From positions 806,001 through 870,000 of the forward strand of contig MJGA01000004.1 of assembly GCA_001910725.1 (NCBI GenBank): DNA of 64,000 bases, read 5' to 3'. How positions within the stretch are numbered: the first letter of the stretch is position 1; every line of letters begins with the position of its first letter. The notes beneath the pieces are model-generated. The model worked only from the letters and a program-made list of their open reading frames with translations, searched no databases and was not told where the DNA came from. Below are positions 45,274 through 56,733 of the stretch, one piece after another. The DNA comes from Phanerodontia chrysosporium (lineage: Eukaryota; Basidiomycota; Agaricomycetes; Polyporales; Phanerochaetaceae). The translations under genes were made by a program, and so were the position numbers.

Positions 45274-45493
45274 TGTACACTGTTAGTTTCTCGCCATTAT
45301 GAGCGACCACACCGAGATGCTTACCACATGTTTGGCAGGTCTCCACTGTCCTCGTCAACGCCCACTGCGGCAACAACGACTGCAAGTGCTCCCAGTCGTG
45401 AGTGCCGCTAGTGAGCGACCTGACTGAACGCACCGCTGAGACGACCGAACCAGTTGCTCCTGCCAGTCCGGCAACTGCAAGTGCGGCAAATAA
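45274..45493 (+). CDS. Metallothionein 2 (7-Cys basidiomycete type, 35 residues)
   Basis: Tandem paralogue of metallothionein 1, same strand, 1.2 kb downstream. Exons 45274-45282, 45339-45397 and 45454-45493 give 108 nt. The first two exons are 9 and 59 nt, as in the first copy. The protein starts MYTVSTVLVNAHC and ends CKCGK. The seven Cys have the same spacing (C-x4-C-x-C-x3-C-x-C-x4-C-x-C). It differs by a more charged middle (CGNNDCKCSQSCSC) and a two-residue GK tail. The two proteins have diverged at most non-Cys positions, so the duplication is not recent. The pair may differ in metal preference or induction, as fungal metallothionein pairs often do; this is inference. Confidence 0.9.
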
Positions 45494-45742
45494 GCACCCG
45501 TCTCTGCGGAGCGTCGGCGTTGTTCACCCTCTAGCCTTCCACGGATTCACGTGAAGGCGCGCGTATTTGTTTCGTAACATGTGTAAAGTCGAAGATATAC
45601 TGCAGCTGAGAATTGAATGTGTATGTTGGTGGATATGCTGCTTTGCATCGGTTTCGCTCGCGAGCTGAACTCACTGCGGTGGCATTCACGTGCATTTATC
45701 GAAGATATCCCATATGCAGAAGCTATCATTGTGCACGCCACG

Positions 45743-46972
45743 TCACGTACATGTTCGCAAGAAGTCTCTACGGAAGGCTGCAGAACCTCTCAGCGGTCGT
45801 CAGAGCGTAGAATGAGCGGAAACGTACCTCCTGGAATGAGCGCGGTCGCATACATGACTCGAGTGATCGGTCTCAAGCCTTGCTTCTTGATCACAGCGTC
45901 CAGCTCTCCGCCTGCACCCTCAGCAATCCCAACTTCCTCCCATTGGTCAAGGATATCGTCCGCCAGGCCCAACAGGTCCTCATTCTCCTCCTCCGTCGCT
46001 GACAATGCCGCGGCGCACTTGACACCTAAACATGTCCCGAATTCGCGGAAGGCGAGACGCTGCTCGAGGGGGTGCTCGAAGTAGCGATTCACGAACGCGA
46101 GCTCCCCTGCACCATCGGTGTGAGTTCGTGTGCGGCGAGCATCAAAGGATTAGACGCACTGAGATTCTCTGACGCACGTTCCATGACTGCCGCAGCCCAG
46201 GCCTCCTCGGCTGCCATCCAGTGCACGTTCCATAGCGTCATACCCAGGTCGAGGGGGTCGTCCGACTCCATGTACTTCCATTTCGTGTCGACTATCTTCT
46301 TGTAGTCCTGAATCTCTTCCTTGAGAACACTGGGGTCGCCAGCCGTCTTTTGCAAGAGGCTGAAAATCACGTAGCCGTCGATGGGGTCAAGATTTCCTTC
46401 GCTTGTGACCAGGGGTCGGGAGAGGTCCACAGACATCTTCCATCGCATGCGAGGCCTGGGCGAATCGCGGTTGATGACGAAAGCGGATGGATAGCTTTAG
46501 CGAGTTGGATAGCGAGGTCATTGTATTTAGTCTCCCCTGAGACCACACTCATCCTGTTGAGCGCGAACATCCAGACGGTGAGGTAGTGATGGTACTGGCC
46601 GTCCCCGTCTGGACCCGACTCGTCATCCTTCCCAATGCGCAGCCCTCCAGCCAGGGGTCGTTCTGGAGATGCACCGGGGAGGTACTTGTCCTGGGAACGC
46701 GTCTTACCCAGAACGCTGTGTACGGTGTCGATGAGCCGCGCAGCGCAGGTTAGATAGGTAGGCGACTTGGTGAGGCAGTGGAGGGTGATGAAGTTGAGTA
46801 CACCGAACGCGTCCGTCCAAAGATATCGACCCAGGTGACCGGAGGATGCGGGTGGAGGGGTCCAGCCTTGCGCTGAGGCGGGTGTCAACGTCCTGAGCGG
46901 ACCGTAGACATCCTCCATGGCAGCGAGGGCTTTGCGAACGGTAGCGTCGTCAGGCGCGCTGGGTGCCGGCAT
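45743..46972 (-). CDS. Conserved fungal protein, possible six-hairpin (alpha/alpha) fold
   Basis: I cannot name the family. The start MPAPSAPDDATVRKAL is followed by conserved-looking aromatic helices: HLGRYLWTDAFGVLNFITLH, TCAARLIDTVHSVLGKTR, GLRIGK, then GQYHHYLTVWMFALNRMSVV, SGETKYNDLAIQLAKAIHP, and after an intron KMSVDLSRPLV, EGNLDPIDGYVIFSLLQ, DLGMTLWNVHWMAAEEAW. The C-terminal part has LAFREFGTCLGVKC and RPITRVMYATALIPG, and a last short exon ends RRDFLRTCT. Paired helices with Trp/Tyr and Gly-Asp turns recall six-hairpin glycosidase-like toroids, but no catalytic residues can be assigned. Three introns are seen. A housekeeping or sugar-related enzyme is possible. The reading as a real gene is firm. 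Confidence 0.7.
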
Positions 46973-47363
46973 TGCGTACAAAGTGGTTAGAAGAGTTGAA
47001 GAACGGAGGCTCGGGAGTTTGGGACGACATTTATCGATCACTGCGGTCCCGCATGAGTGACGAAACCAGAACTGGATGCCGTCATAGACGGTCCACAGGG
47101 CCGTGGTCGCGGCACCATTCGAGAAACACCGCGCGCTTTACCGTGTTTCTGAAAAGAGCGTTAAAGGGAGCGAGACATGTCTGAGGAGGCCTGGCAGTCC
47201 TCCAGGCGTGTACGGGACAAGCACCGGTAACTCCGCTTTAGGGAAGCAATCCGCTGGTGGCGGCCATCACTGCATTCCCACGCCATCTCAGCCGCGAGTC
47301 CTGCGCAATTCCATGTATTCCTATCCAACGTACTATTACACCATGACGATTCAAGTACAAGAG
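46973..47363. other. Short intergenic region
   Basis: This lies between the start of the six-hairpin-like gene and the stop of BET4, both on the minus strand. Nothing beyond a probable promoter is seen. Confidence 0.4.
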
Positions 47364-48793
47364 CTAGCGGTGCAAAAATCGTAGTTTAGCGATAGCTTCA
47401 GCTGTCCCATGCCCGTCAGAATGATCTCGCCAAGGTAAGGGCAGCCGCACGTACCCAGTTCTTTGTACCGTTGTCGTCTCGCCGGGTCAAGGGTCTGAAG
47501 GTTCTCGAGCAGCCGAATGCAATCTTTAACAAGACCATCTCGCTCGCCGGCCTGTAGACTGTCTGGATGCTTTTGCAAAAGCAGGCGCTTATAGTGTACA
47601 AGGGATTCCATACACCCTGAAGCCGCGGGTCAGTCAACATAATGTGAAGAGAGGAGCAAGCTTACATTTACTATCCGGCTGCTCGTCTAGAAGCTCTTGA
47701 ATAGAGTTCATTTCTCTTCTCAGCAGTACGTCAGAGTCACCTGCGAGTACAGCATGAGACCCTGACGAGGAAAAAGCACGACTTTACACACCGTCACCAA
47801 CCAACCACCGATGGTATATCCACACGCTCTGGTCTCCAGGGTCGGTGTACATGGCGTTCCTCACCAAGTCGAACTCTATGGCAGACATCAGAAGGAGGCC
47901 TGTATTCCGTACTGATGGGAGGCACCTTCTTCCTTAGACTTGACGGGATCGATCGCTTTGTCTTCCCAGAGCTTGAGAGGACTTTCGAGCGTTGATGCCA
48001 AGCACTAAAGTTCGAGAAGTTCGCTTCAATCTTGCGCTTCGTATACGCAAGCTCAGATAAGTCCGAGCGGCGCACAGGCATAGTCGCCAGGACATATCGT
48101 CGGTAGTTCCATGCGTGGACTGAAGAGCATCCTAGGTCAACGTATGCACAAATGCCAGTATGTGGTCTGTGCTCACAATTTCGCGCGTCGACTTCCAGCA
48201 TCTTCTCCACGACGAAGAGTTCCTTGTTCCAATTGGCCATTCTCCAGCCATTTGGATCCTCTTCCGATGGTCCATCTGGAAAATGCTCCAAACACCATCT
48301 CCGGTGGTTCCAGATCCAGTACACCTTGGGGTGTTGTTTCAGCAAGGCAGTCGTGAGATTGAGGTCTTCAGCAAGCAGATCGTTCACGCCAGCTGCTGAA
48401 CTAAGATTATTCATTAGGGGCCACGAGACCGTAAGATGCAGTGGCGTACCTATGAGGAAACAGCTCCGACTCGAATATCTGGCGTCGATAGTTCCATACA
48501 GTATAGAACTCGGGGCTGACCCGCAGCAATCGTGTCGTTAGCTCGAAGGCCTCAGGACTCAAGTCCTTATTCTTCTTCTATCTCCAAGTGTCAGCGTCGC
48601 AATATACAACGATCGCATCTACGCACTCGGGACAGCACGTCATCCGTGAGTACGAGGTACTCCTTGAGCTTCGCTTGCTCGCGCTGCTTCTTGGCCTCCA
48701 GAGCCTCCTTGCTGTATCTAATTTGTTTCACACCGTGCTAAGTGCGAATCTTCATGATGGCTCCTTCGTTTCACGTTGTGGCAGGCTTACCAT
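47364..48793 (-). CDS. BET4: Rab geranylgeranyltransferase alpha subunit
   Basis: With a beta subunit and Rab escort protein it attaches geranylgeranyl to C-terminal cysteines of Rab GTPases. The protein begins MHGVKQIRYSKEALEAKK, the typical BET4 start. The ATG forms a first coding exon of only 3 nt (48793-48791), with donor GTAAGC and acceptor CTTAG joining to 48737. PFTA repeats follow: EFYTVWNYRRQIF, VYWIWNHRRWCLEHFP, VHAWNYRRYVLATMP, FSAWHQRSKVLSS and SVWIYHRWLVGDG. The end, reached through an intron near 47453, reads KELAEAIAKLRFLHR. The W-N-H-R-R-W-C-L motif separates it from farnesyltransferase alpha. The start lies 158 bp from that of SYF1 on the opposite strand, so a shared promoter is likely. 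Confidence 0.9.
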
Positions 48794-48951
48794 GAGTTCA
48801 AAGCCCGCGATGCTATTCAGATGTCTCGTGTAGTGTGAAGGCAGCTCAAGAGGAAGCGCAGGGTCATTTGGCGCCGGCCGATACGCGTTGAGTGTTCGGC
48901 GCGCCGTGACGTTCGTCCTCCGCCAGGTCTGTCCACTCACTCGTCGCCAAT

Positions 48952-51900
48952 ATGCCCTCTGCGACCCAGACAGCGCCAACAGTCGAGTCGCTGCAGGATC
49001 TCTTCCCTCTTACATTCCCTATACCCAAGCCGACGACCCATGCAGACCTTGTCTCAACAAGGGAACTGCATCGAGAGGAAGACCTCCTCCGTAACCCGTA
49101 CTCTTTCCGGACCTGGTGGACGGCCATCCAAAACACAAAGGAGGCTGCTAATGCTCTCTTGAAGACTGAGGGACCTCTTGACCTGTCACCCGATGTCGCT
49201 GCTCTCCTTGGTCCTCTGGCGTCCCCGAATGCGCGAAAATCACTTCAACGCTTGACCTACCTCTACGAGGCAGCCCTCACGCAATTCCCTGGCTCGTTCA
49301 AGCTATGGAAATCCTATCTCCAGACTCGAATGTCTTACGTACTTGGACGGCTAGTAATGAAGAAGAGGGCTGGAGGCAAGAAGAAGTTCCCAGAGATGCG
49401 TGAGGCTTTGGAGGACGAGAAGGAGGACCTCGAGCAGTGGGAGGCGGCCTCGATGGCATCGTCGGCTGGGAGGAGTGGAAGGCTCTTGTCGCCACGTTTG
49501 AGCGGGCTCTTATGTGGCTACCAAAGGTGCGTGTGCGTGTTCTCCGTGAACAATATGTGCCTCACTGTCGTCCCAGATGCCGCGTTTGTGGCTACTCTAC
49601 TTGTCCATCTTTAACCACCCGTTCTGCCCCCCACAAATCTCCCACACTCATGCTCGCCGCACATTCGACCGTGCGTTGCGAACACTGCCGCCGTCGTTGC
49701 ATTCACGCATATGGGTTCGCTACCTGCTCTGGGCAGAGAGCAAGGGAGGCGCCACCACTGTCGCTGTGTACCGCAGGTACCTTGCTGTGGACCCTAGCAT
49801 AACTGAGCGTTATACTGCCCTGTTGCTCTCCCCCGAGAACCCCGCACCCCGGCCGCTCGAGGCTGCGAAGCTGCTGCTATCCTTGGCTAGGAAGGCTGCC
49901 AAGGGCGAATATACCAGCCCTGAAGGAAAGAGCCCTTACCAGCTGCTCTGCGAGTGGTTGGAAGTCGTAGAACAATATGCCGAGGAGGTCGGAATGGATG
50001 TTGATGACACCATTGACTCCAATGCTGCCATAGCCGAAGCCAAGGAGAAGGAGGAGACCTCTACGGTGCCGCCCCCGGAGCCAGCCAAGGTGGACGGGCA
50101 TCTCATTCGCTTCGCCGGCCCTGCGGTCGCGGTGGATGGCGATGGCCAGGCGCTGCCTCCGTACGACGAGGACGTTGACCCAACGAGCACCCGTAAACTC
50201 AACATCGAGAACATCATTAAGACGGACGGCTTAGCGGTCTACAAGGACCAGGCGGGCCGTCTATGGACAGGTCTCGCAACATACTGGATCAAGCGTGGCG
50301 AGTTTGACCGTGCGAAGAAGACCTTCGAGGACGGCATGGCCTCAGTGCTGACGATCCGTGACTTCACGCAGATCTTCGACGCATACGCAGAGTTCTCTGA
50401 GAGCTTGATCAGCGCGCTGATGGAGAGCATCGCGAATCCGGACGAGGATGAGGACGAGGAGGACGTTGCTGCGACTGAGGCGGAGCTCGACGCGAAGATG
50501 AACGAGTTCGAGGAGCTCATGGACCGCAGGCCCTTCCTCGTCAACGATGTGCTGCTCAGGCGCAATCCGAACGACGTGCAGGAGTGGGAGAAGCGCGTTG
50601 CTCTCTGGGGAGAGAACGACGAGAAGGTCGCGGAGACATATACCGAGGCGCTCTCAACCGTCAACCCGAAACGTGCTACGGCCAATTTCCACCGGCTATA
50701 CGTCAACTTTGCCAAGTTTTACGAGGAAGGTGGTGTCACCGGTCAAGCGGAGCCTGATCTGGATAATGCACGCAAAATCCTCGAGAAGGCGACGAAGGTA
50801 AACTTCAAGACTGTCGACGAGCTCGCTGAGGTCTGGTGCGAGTGGGCCGAGCTGGAGATTCGCCAGGAGTATGTTCCTGTCACGTTGTTGATCTCACATA
50901 GAGCTGACCCATCGTGACCCATCCGCCAGAAACTACGACGAGGCGATACGCGTCATGCAGAGGGCGTCTGCTGTACCGAAGAACACCAAGATCAACTACT
51001 TCGACCACGTAGGTGCTCATGCTGTTCTTCCTGTGGCCAACACTAATTGACCGCCAATGATAGACACTACCTGTACAAGTACGCTTGTTCAAATCGCTGA
51101 AGCTTTGGTCCTTCTACGTCGATCTAGAGGAGTCATTGGGAACTGTCGAATCCACGAAGGCAGTATACGACAAGATACTGGAGCTGCGCATAGCCAATGC
51201 GCAGATCATCGTCAACTACGCCGCTTTCCTGGAGGAGAACAAGTATTTCGAGGAGAGCTTCAAGGTTTACGAACGTGGTGTTGAACTCTTCACGTACCCT
51301 GTGTCGTACGAGATCTGGAACATCTACCTTGCCAAGTTTGTGAAGCGATACGTGAGTCAAGTCCCCCTCACTGGCTTGAGTCTGCTAACACTATCGTCAA
51401 CAGGGTGGCGAGAAGGTTGAGCGTACGCGTGACCTGTTTGAGCAAGCGTTGGAGAAGTGCCCGCCGAAACACTGCAAGTCAATCTTCCTGATGTACGCGC
51501 AGTTCGAGGAGGAGCACGGACTTGCCAAGCGTGCCATGGCCGTCTACGACCGTGCAACACAAGCTGTCAACGACGAGGACAAGTTCGAGGTAAGCCAGAC
51601 CCAATGCTGTGCACGCAGATGCATATACTGATATATTGTTGCAGCTTTTCACGGTCTACATCGCGAAGGCAGCGGAGAACTACGGCCTCACTGCAACCCG
51701 ACCCATCTACGAACGCGCCCTCGAAATCCTGCCCGACCGGCAGACCGCGGAGATGTGCCTGCGCTTCGCACAGATGGAGCGCAAGCTTGGCGAGATCGAC
51801 CGTGCCCGCGCCATCTATGCGCACGCATCGCAGTTCTGCGACCCGCGGATACACCAGAACTTCTGGGCGGAGTGGAACGCGTTCGAGATCGAGACCGGCT

Positions 51901-52192
51901 CGGAGGACACCTTCCGCGAGATGCTCCGCATCAAGCGCAGTGTCCAGGCGCAGTTCAACACCGAGGTGTCGTACATCGCAGCGCAGATGGCTGCGAAGCA
52001 GACGAATGGGGGTGCCGAGGAGGCTCCCCTGCAGATGCCATGGCTGCCGCCGAGCGACAAGCCGCTGGAGGAACCAAGGGCCCTGCGTTTGTCGCCGCAA
52101 CACAGAGCACGAACGTGCGGATACAGGAGGCGGAGCCGGCGAAGGCTGGCAACGAAGATGAGATTCACATCTCGGATGATGAAGACCTGTAA
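48952..52192 (+). CDS. SYF1: Pre-mRNA-splicing factor SYF1 (XAB2), HAT-repeat protein
   Basis: NineTeen-complex scaffold that works with CLF1 in spliceosome activation. After [20 protein letters not shown] come HAT repeats: [154 protein letters not shown]. The C-terminus has [30 protein letters not shown] and an acidic end ([11 protein letters not shown]). Five or more introns lie between 49528 and 51644. Two frame breaks occur, each mended by one G: near 49443 (EQWE to [12 protein letters not shown]) and near 52069 (KPLE to [12 protein letters not shown]). Both sides of each break read as normal SYF1, so consensus deletions are more likely than loss of function in this essential gene. Confidence 0.93.
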
Positions 52193-52227
52193 TTGCTGTA
52201 CCTTTCTCGCTTACGTTCATTGCTGTC

Positions 52228-53080
52228 CTATCTTGTACTATTCCATCGCTCTATTTCGACTTCACATAGGTCTTCCCATTGCGCGTCCCAACTGCCTTCT
52301 TCAAGGTGTGGTTGGGCAACCCATCGAGCAATTGCTTCACGAGAGACCTCAAATGACACAGAATGACTTCGGAGAGTGTCTACGATTTCCTTGTGCATGT
52401 TGAGTGATCGGTGGTATGGAATGAGGATAGACGGGACGGAGGTAGCTGGACGGACCTCTGGTCAGCTCTGTGAGATGAGAAAGTGGTGAGGGAAGCGCAC
52501 CAAACTTCTCTAAAGACCATGTCACCCATAGCGGCTCTTGGACAAATTGCCATCCCTTCGTTTTGTGGGCTTCAGCAAGCACGGCTTCAAGGGAGTCTAC
52601 CAAGTTGTTCATCTTTTGAAACTGCTTTCTCTGTTGCACGTATCAGCACCGGCACAGAGACATGATAGGTGTCACACGCACGAGCTTCACAATAACGGTA
52701 TCGAGCTGGGCAATCCTCTTCTCCATGACGGCCAGCTTGGGCTCTACTATTCTGTGCTTAGGTTGGGTACCCGCCGGTACTAAAGCTAGCTCGTTGCTGC
52801 ATGAAGTTCAGCAACCACTTTAGGACTTAGCATCATTTCATACACACTCTAATTCTGTCCTCGCATCTATCAGGCTCTGTGCAGCCTTCAGCCCGTCCAC
52901 AAGGACGATGTCGTCCCAGTTCCCGGCTACCGTGCTAAGTTCCTGCATGATCGTGCGGACTTTGCGGTGGTAGGTCGACTCATTGGAGCGCAGCGGAGAT
53001 GCAGGCTGCTGTTGCACTTGCTTGGCGGGTGAGGATGTCGGTGTCGAGGGTCCCTTGAAGGAGGCAAGCCGTCCTGCCAT
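52228..53080 (-). CDS. Small coiled-coil protein, weakly CINP-like
   Basis: Exons 53080-52848, 52796-52682 and 52630-52501 agree in phase. They encode [58 protein letters not shown], then [38 protein letters not shown] and [11 protein letters not shown] last exon, 52389-52228 ([35 protein letters not shown]), reads well but joins only if one base is added near the donor at 52500. The helical body, the TWxLxxF element and the W-x-x-QP ending loosely resemble CINP, a partner of CDK2 and of the SPATA5 AAA+ complex. This is a weak impression from order and spacing. It starts 135 bp from the WD40 gene on the other strand and converges on SYF1 with 35 bp between stops. Confidence 0.6.
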
Positions 53081-53215
53081 GGTCAAAGTGCAGGGGAGAA
53101 AATGGGCGCTTGTCGAAATGCAGTCGCGTCTGATCGCGTTCGCCACGACGCTGTCCAGTGTCCACCATCACGATCACCCGCTGCTACTAGTAGTCTAGAC
53201 GTTGACGGCAAGAAT

Positions 53216-54819
53216 ATGCAGACCACCGACAAGAACAACTTTCTACGGGCAGAGGCCGAGCTCATCTTGGACGATGTATGTGAAAACGCGTGTTTCATGG
53301 GGAACACTCATCGACGTGGCGCAGGCGCGCAAAGCGAAAGCAGAGAAGATCAAGGACCTCGGCGAGCCCATCCAGCTCACTGGCATAGCCTTGGACCTCC
53401 ATATCCGGGATAACTACGCGTGGATAGCGGAGAACGCAGCTGTCATCCGCAAGGTGGACTTGGAGGTAAGCCTATAACAGACCGTGATATGATCCCAGAC
53501 GATGAGACCCGTCAGGTAGAGCGGCAAGACCGTGCAGCTGCTGAAGGGACACACTGCGCCTGTCACTGCACTCGCGTTCTATGACAAGACCCTTGGATCT
53601 AGTGACGGCAAGTTGCTCATCAGCGGGTCGTGGGACAAGGTACGTCGCGAGACCAGCTACTGAGAGTTGTTCCTGATCTGTCTCCTCCAGACCATCAAGA
53701 TCTGGAATCCGGAGGTCAGGCTTTTCTGGAACTGTCTAGCTATGCACCTGCTGAATACTTCAACAGAACAGGCAGTTGTTGTCGTCGACCGATGCACACT
53801 CCGACTTCGTCAAAGCGCTGCTCGTCATTCCCTCCCTCCGCTTGCTAGTCTCCAGTAGCTCAGACAAGATCGTGCGTTTTTGGTACGTGCTTCTGTCTAT
53901 GAGAAGGAGACTAGCTCATCAAGCTCTGCATTTAGGGATCTTTCGGCCTTTGTGGAAGGCCAGCCTCTTCCATCCGCCGGCTCAATATCCGCACACACTC
54001 GTCCTGTCGAGGCACTCGCGTTCAGGCCGGTGTCCGATGAGTCTGCAGTCCTCTACACCGCGGACACGATGGGCATAGTCAAGGTGTGGGAGCTTGAGAA
54101 AGAAGCAGGCACACCGACCAGGTGGCGTGCAATTCAGAAGGACGAGTTTACGCATCACCGCACGAAGATCCACGAGGCTTTGTACGGCGCCGGTCAACTG
54201 TGGACGGGTTCGGTTTCCGCTCAAATGAAGATGACTATGAGTGCTAACATGTATTGCAGCATCTGCAGACGAGACTGCGCAGGCGAAGTATGACCCTCCG
54301 CAGGAAGCGAAGAGCGAGGCCCGTCCTATGCCAGCGATCACCCATCCGGCAGCGGTGCGCGCAGTGCTCCCACTCCTAGCCACGCCGCTCGCAGAACCGT
54401 ACCTCTTGACGGGCTCGGGAGACGTCATACGCGCCTACGACATCTCTTCTCCCGATGAACCTGAACTGCTTGGCGAGGTCGACGGTCATTGGCACGATGT
54501 CACTGTACTGCGACTGTGGATGCGCAGATCAACAGTTGACAACGAGCCAGGCAAGGTCAAGGTTGAGCCGTGGATTGTGAGTGCTAGTCTTGACGGCACA
54601 GTGAGAAAGTGGAAGCTGTTAGGTATAGGAAGAATTCAGTGATAGAGAAAAATCATGACGCTAATAACATGAATGGTTGTAGATCTCTTGCATCCTCCGA
54701 AGCGCGTTGCCAAAACCGAGGAGGCGGCGCCTCCGCCGCCCAAGAAGGAGGCGAAGGAACCATTTGGCCTTACGGAGGACGAGGAGCGTGAACTGGCTGA
54801 GCTGATGGATGATGATTGA
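53216..54819 (+). CDS. WD40-repeat protein of unknown function
   Basis: A beta-propeller scaffold protein. The start is taken at 53216 (MQTTDKNNFLRAEAELILDD); an upstream in-frame ATG at 53102 would add a low-quality leader. Blades read GIALDLHIRDNYAWIAEN, TVQLLKGHTAPVTALAFYD with LISGSWDKTIKIWNPE, STDAHSDFVKALLVIPSLRL with SSSDKIVRFWDLS, ISAHTRPVEALAFRPV with YTADTMGIVKVWELEKE, YLLTGSGDVIRAYDIS, and WIVSASLDGTVRKWKLL. The end is charged (KEPFGLTEDEERELAELMDD). About six introns all close in phase, so no indel is needed here. The acidic tail after the last blade may bind a partner. I cannot identify the complex it belongs to. Confidence 0.8.
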
Positions 54820-55055
54820 TCCTTCCACGTAGATGCTGCGTCATATAAATACATATTCCGGAGTCTGACAATACAGCAAGAGTACATAATGCAAGGTGGA
54901 GAGGGTATATTGATCTGTTCTCAATACGCGGCTTGGGGAGGGGGGTATAGCGAGGTTGGGCCGTGCGTCCAGCTCAGTGCGCGCCGCTGTGATTACGTTC
55001 CACGACCCCCTCACCCATGCGCCAGATTGTGACGAGCTAGGTATATATGGGTGCT

Positions 55056-56488
55056 TTACAACTTGCTCTTAGGCAAGATACAGCTGGTGGCAGATGTCAG
55101 ACTCCTCGCGGCGGTGTTGACAATCTCGTCGACGCTGGAGAATTAATTGTCAATACACGACAAAAGTTCATTATAACTCCACTTACATGTCTTTGGCGGG
55201 CTTGATGTCGGTGATCGCGCCAGCAACCTTTCCCATAAGCCCTACAACCATGTTAGAAGTTGAAAACTCTGAGTGCAAGCTAGCTTACATGGCCGACCCT
55301 CCACAGACCTCTCGGGATGGCGTTCAAGCTCGACTTCGTGAGGAATCTTGCCCTGTGAGGTGAGCTCTGCAATTTCTTGTTGCCGCTTGGATTCCCTGTA
55401 ATGCCCTTGAGCAAGAGTGTCATGGCCACAAGAGCCATGCAACTTACCACTCAGCCACGTATGGTGTCTTCCGCACACTCATCGGCCGCCCAGAGTATAC
55501 AAGCGTCCGGACAGTGTCGTCGAAGCCGGCACTCAGGAGCTCCTGCTTGTGCTTCGGTGGCGCGCCGGCCTCCTCGCTCGCGACGAAGCGCGTGCCGACC
55601 CACACGCCTGCCGCGCCGTACGACAGCGCAGCCGCAAGTCCACGGCCGTCTGCGATACCACCGGCTGCGACGACAATGACGGGCTGGCCGGTCAGCGGGC
55701 TGATAGCGTTCTTGCAGAGGTCGACGCATGCGGGAATGAGGATCGAGAAGGGCGTGTCACCGGTGTGGCCGCCGCCCTCGCCGCCTTGTGCACAGATGAT
55801 GTCGACGCCTGGTACACGAAGTCAGCGTACTGGCTCTAATGTAATGTACAAGGAGACTAACCTTGCGCAAGGGCCTTGGGAACGTGCTTTGGATGGCCGA
55901 CCATGCTATGAACGCTATCAGCTTGGCCATTGAATTAGGCAGGCATCATGGACTGACTTCATGACGGCGATCCCAGCGGCATGGAGCTTGTCAACCATCC
56001 ACTTGGGAGGGACACCGACTGCACAGACGAACAAGGCAGCCTTGTTCTTTATGATGACCTCCGTGAGCTCGGGAAGCTGTCCCTGGGTGTAGTCATACTG
56101 CAAAACCATTGTCAGCAGAGGACTCAACAATGCGACAGCGCAAGACTGACATTCGTCTTTCGCGCGTTTCCGCCAACCTGCGGAATCAAGAGGTCGATGC
56201 CAAAGGGCGCGTTCTTGTCCTCTAGATATTTCTTGATGTCATCTATGGACTGCTGCAGCATCTTGGGGCTCTGGCGGAGACCGCCAATGACACCGATGCC
56301 GCCTGCGTTCGTGACGGCTGCAGCTAGTCTCGGACCGGCCGCGACATTCATGCCTAGGCACGAGGATTGTCAGACCTGCTTTCACGAAGTGCAATGCATG
56401 AGACACACGCACCTGCAAGCATGACAGGGTGGTTGATGTTGAACAACCGGGTGAGGGGGGTCGAGAAGACTGGCTGCGAGGACGGCAT
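55056..56488 (-). CDS. Nitronate monooxygenase (2-nitropropane dioxygenase family)
   Basis: FMN-dependent TIM-barrel enzyme that oxidises alkyl nitronates such as propionate 3-nitronate. The start MPSSQPVFSTPLTRLFNIN leads to HPVMLAG and, after an intron, MNVAAGPRLAAAVTNAGGIG and VIGGLRQSP. Further on come LFVCAVGVPPKWMVDKLHAA, SMVGHPKHVPKAL, AQGGEGGGHTGD with the catalytic His, PVIVVAAGGIADGRGLAAAL and GAAGVWVGTRFVASEEA. The tail has MGKVAGAIT, DIKPAKDIVDEI and ends CILPKSKL. About six short introns interrupt it. There is no signal peptide, so the enzyme is intracellular. Its start is 245 bp from that of CYC3, divergently. The class is certain; the natural substrate is inferred from the family. 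Confidence 0.93.
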
Positions 56489-56733
56489 GGCGGGCGACTA
56501 TGCAGGGGTGAGAGGCCTCCCTCGCCTGCGCGGGTGTACTTATAGCTGGGACGAGACATGGGCACTCTGAATCCCCGTCCGGGCTCGAGCTCATCCCGAC
56601 AGCCGGTCCGCCCGTCACGCGACCCCCGACGCAGCCCAAAAAGGTAGCGTCGGCGCGCTTACATAAGCCTGCCCAATTCCGACCGTCCTCATTCGTTCCG
56701 CGGACCGCAGAGGCGCGGTTCGTCCAATCCAAA

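Noticed and set aside
47103..47384. Small plus-strand gene between the orphan and BET4
   Set aside because: It overlaps the BET4 3' end and shows no conserved-looking segment or promoter.
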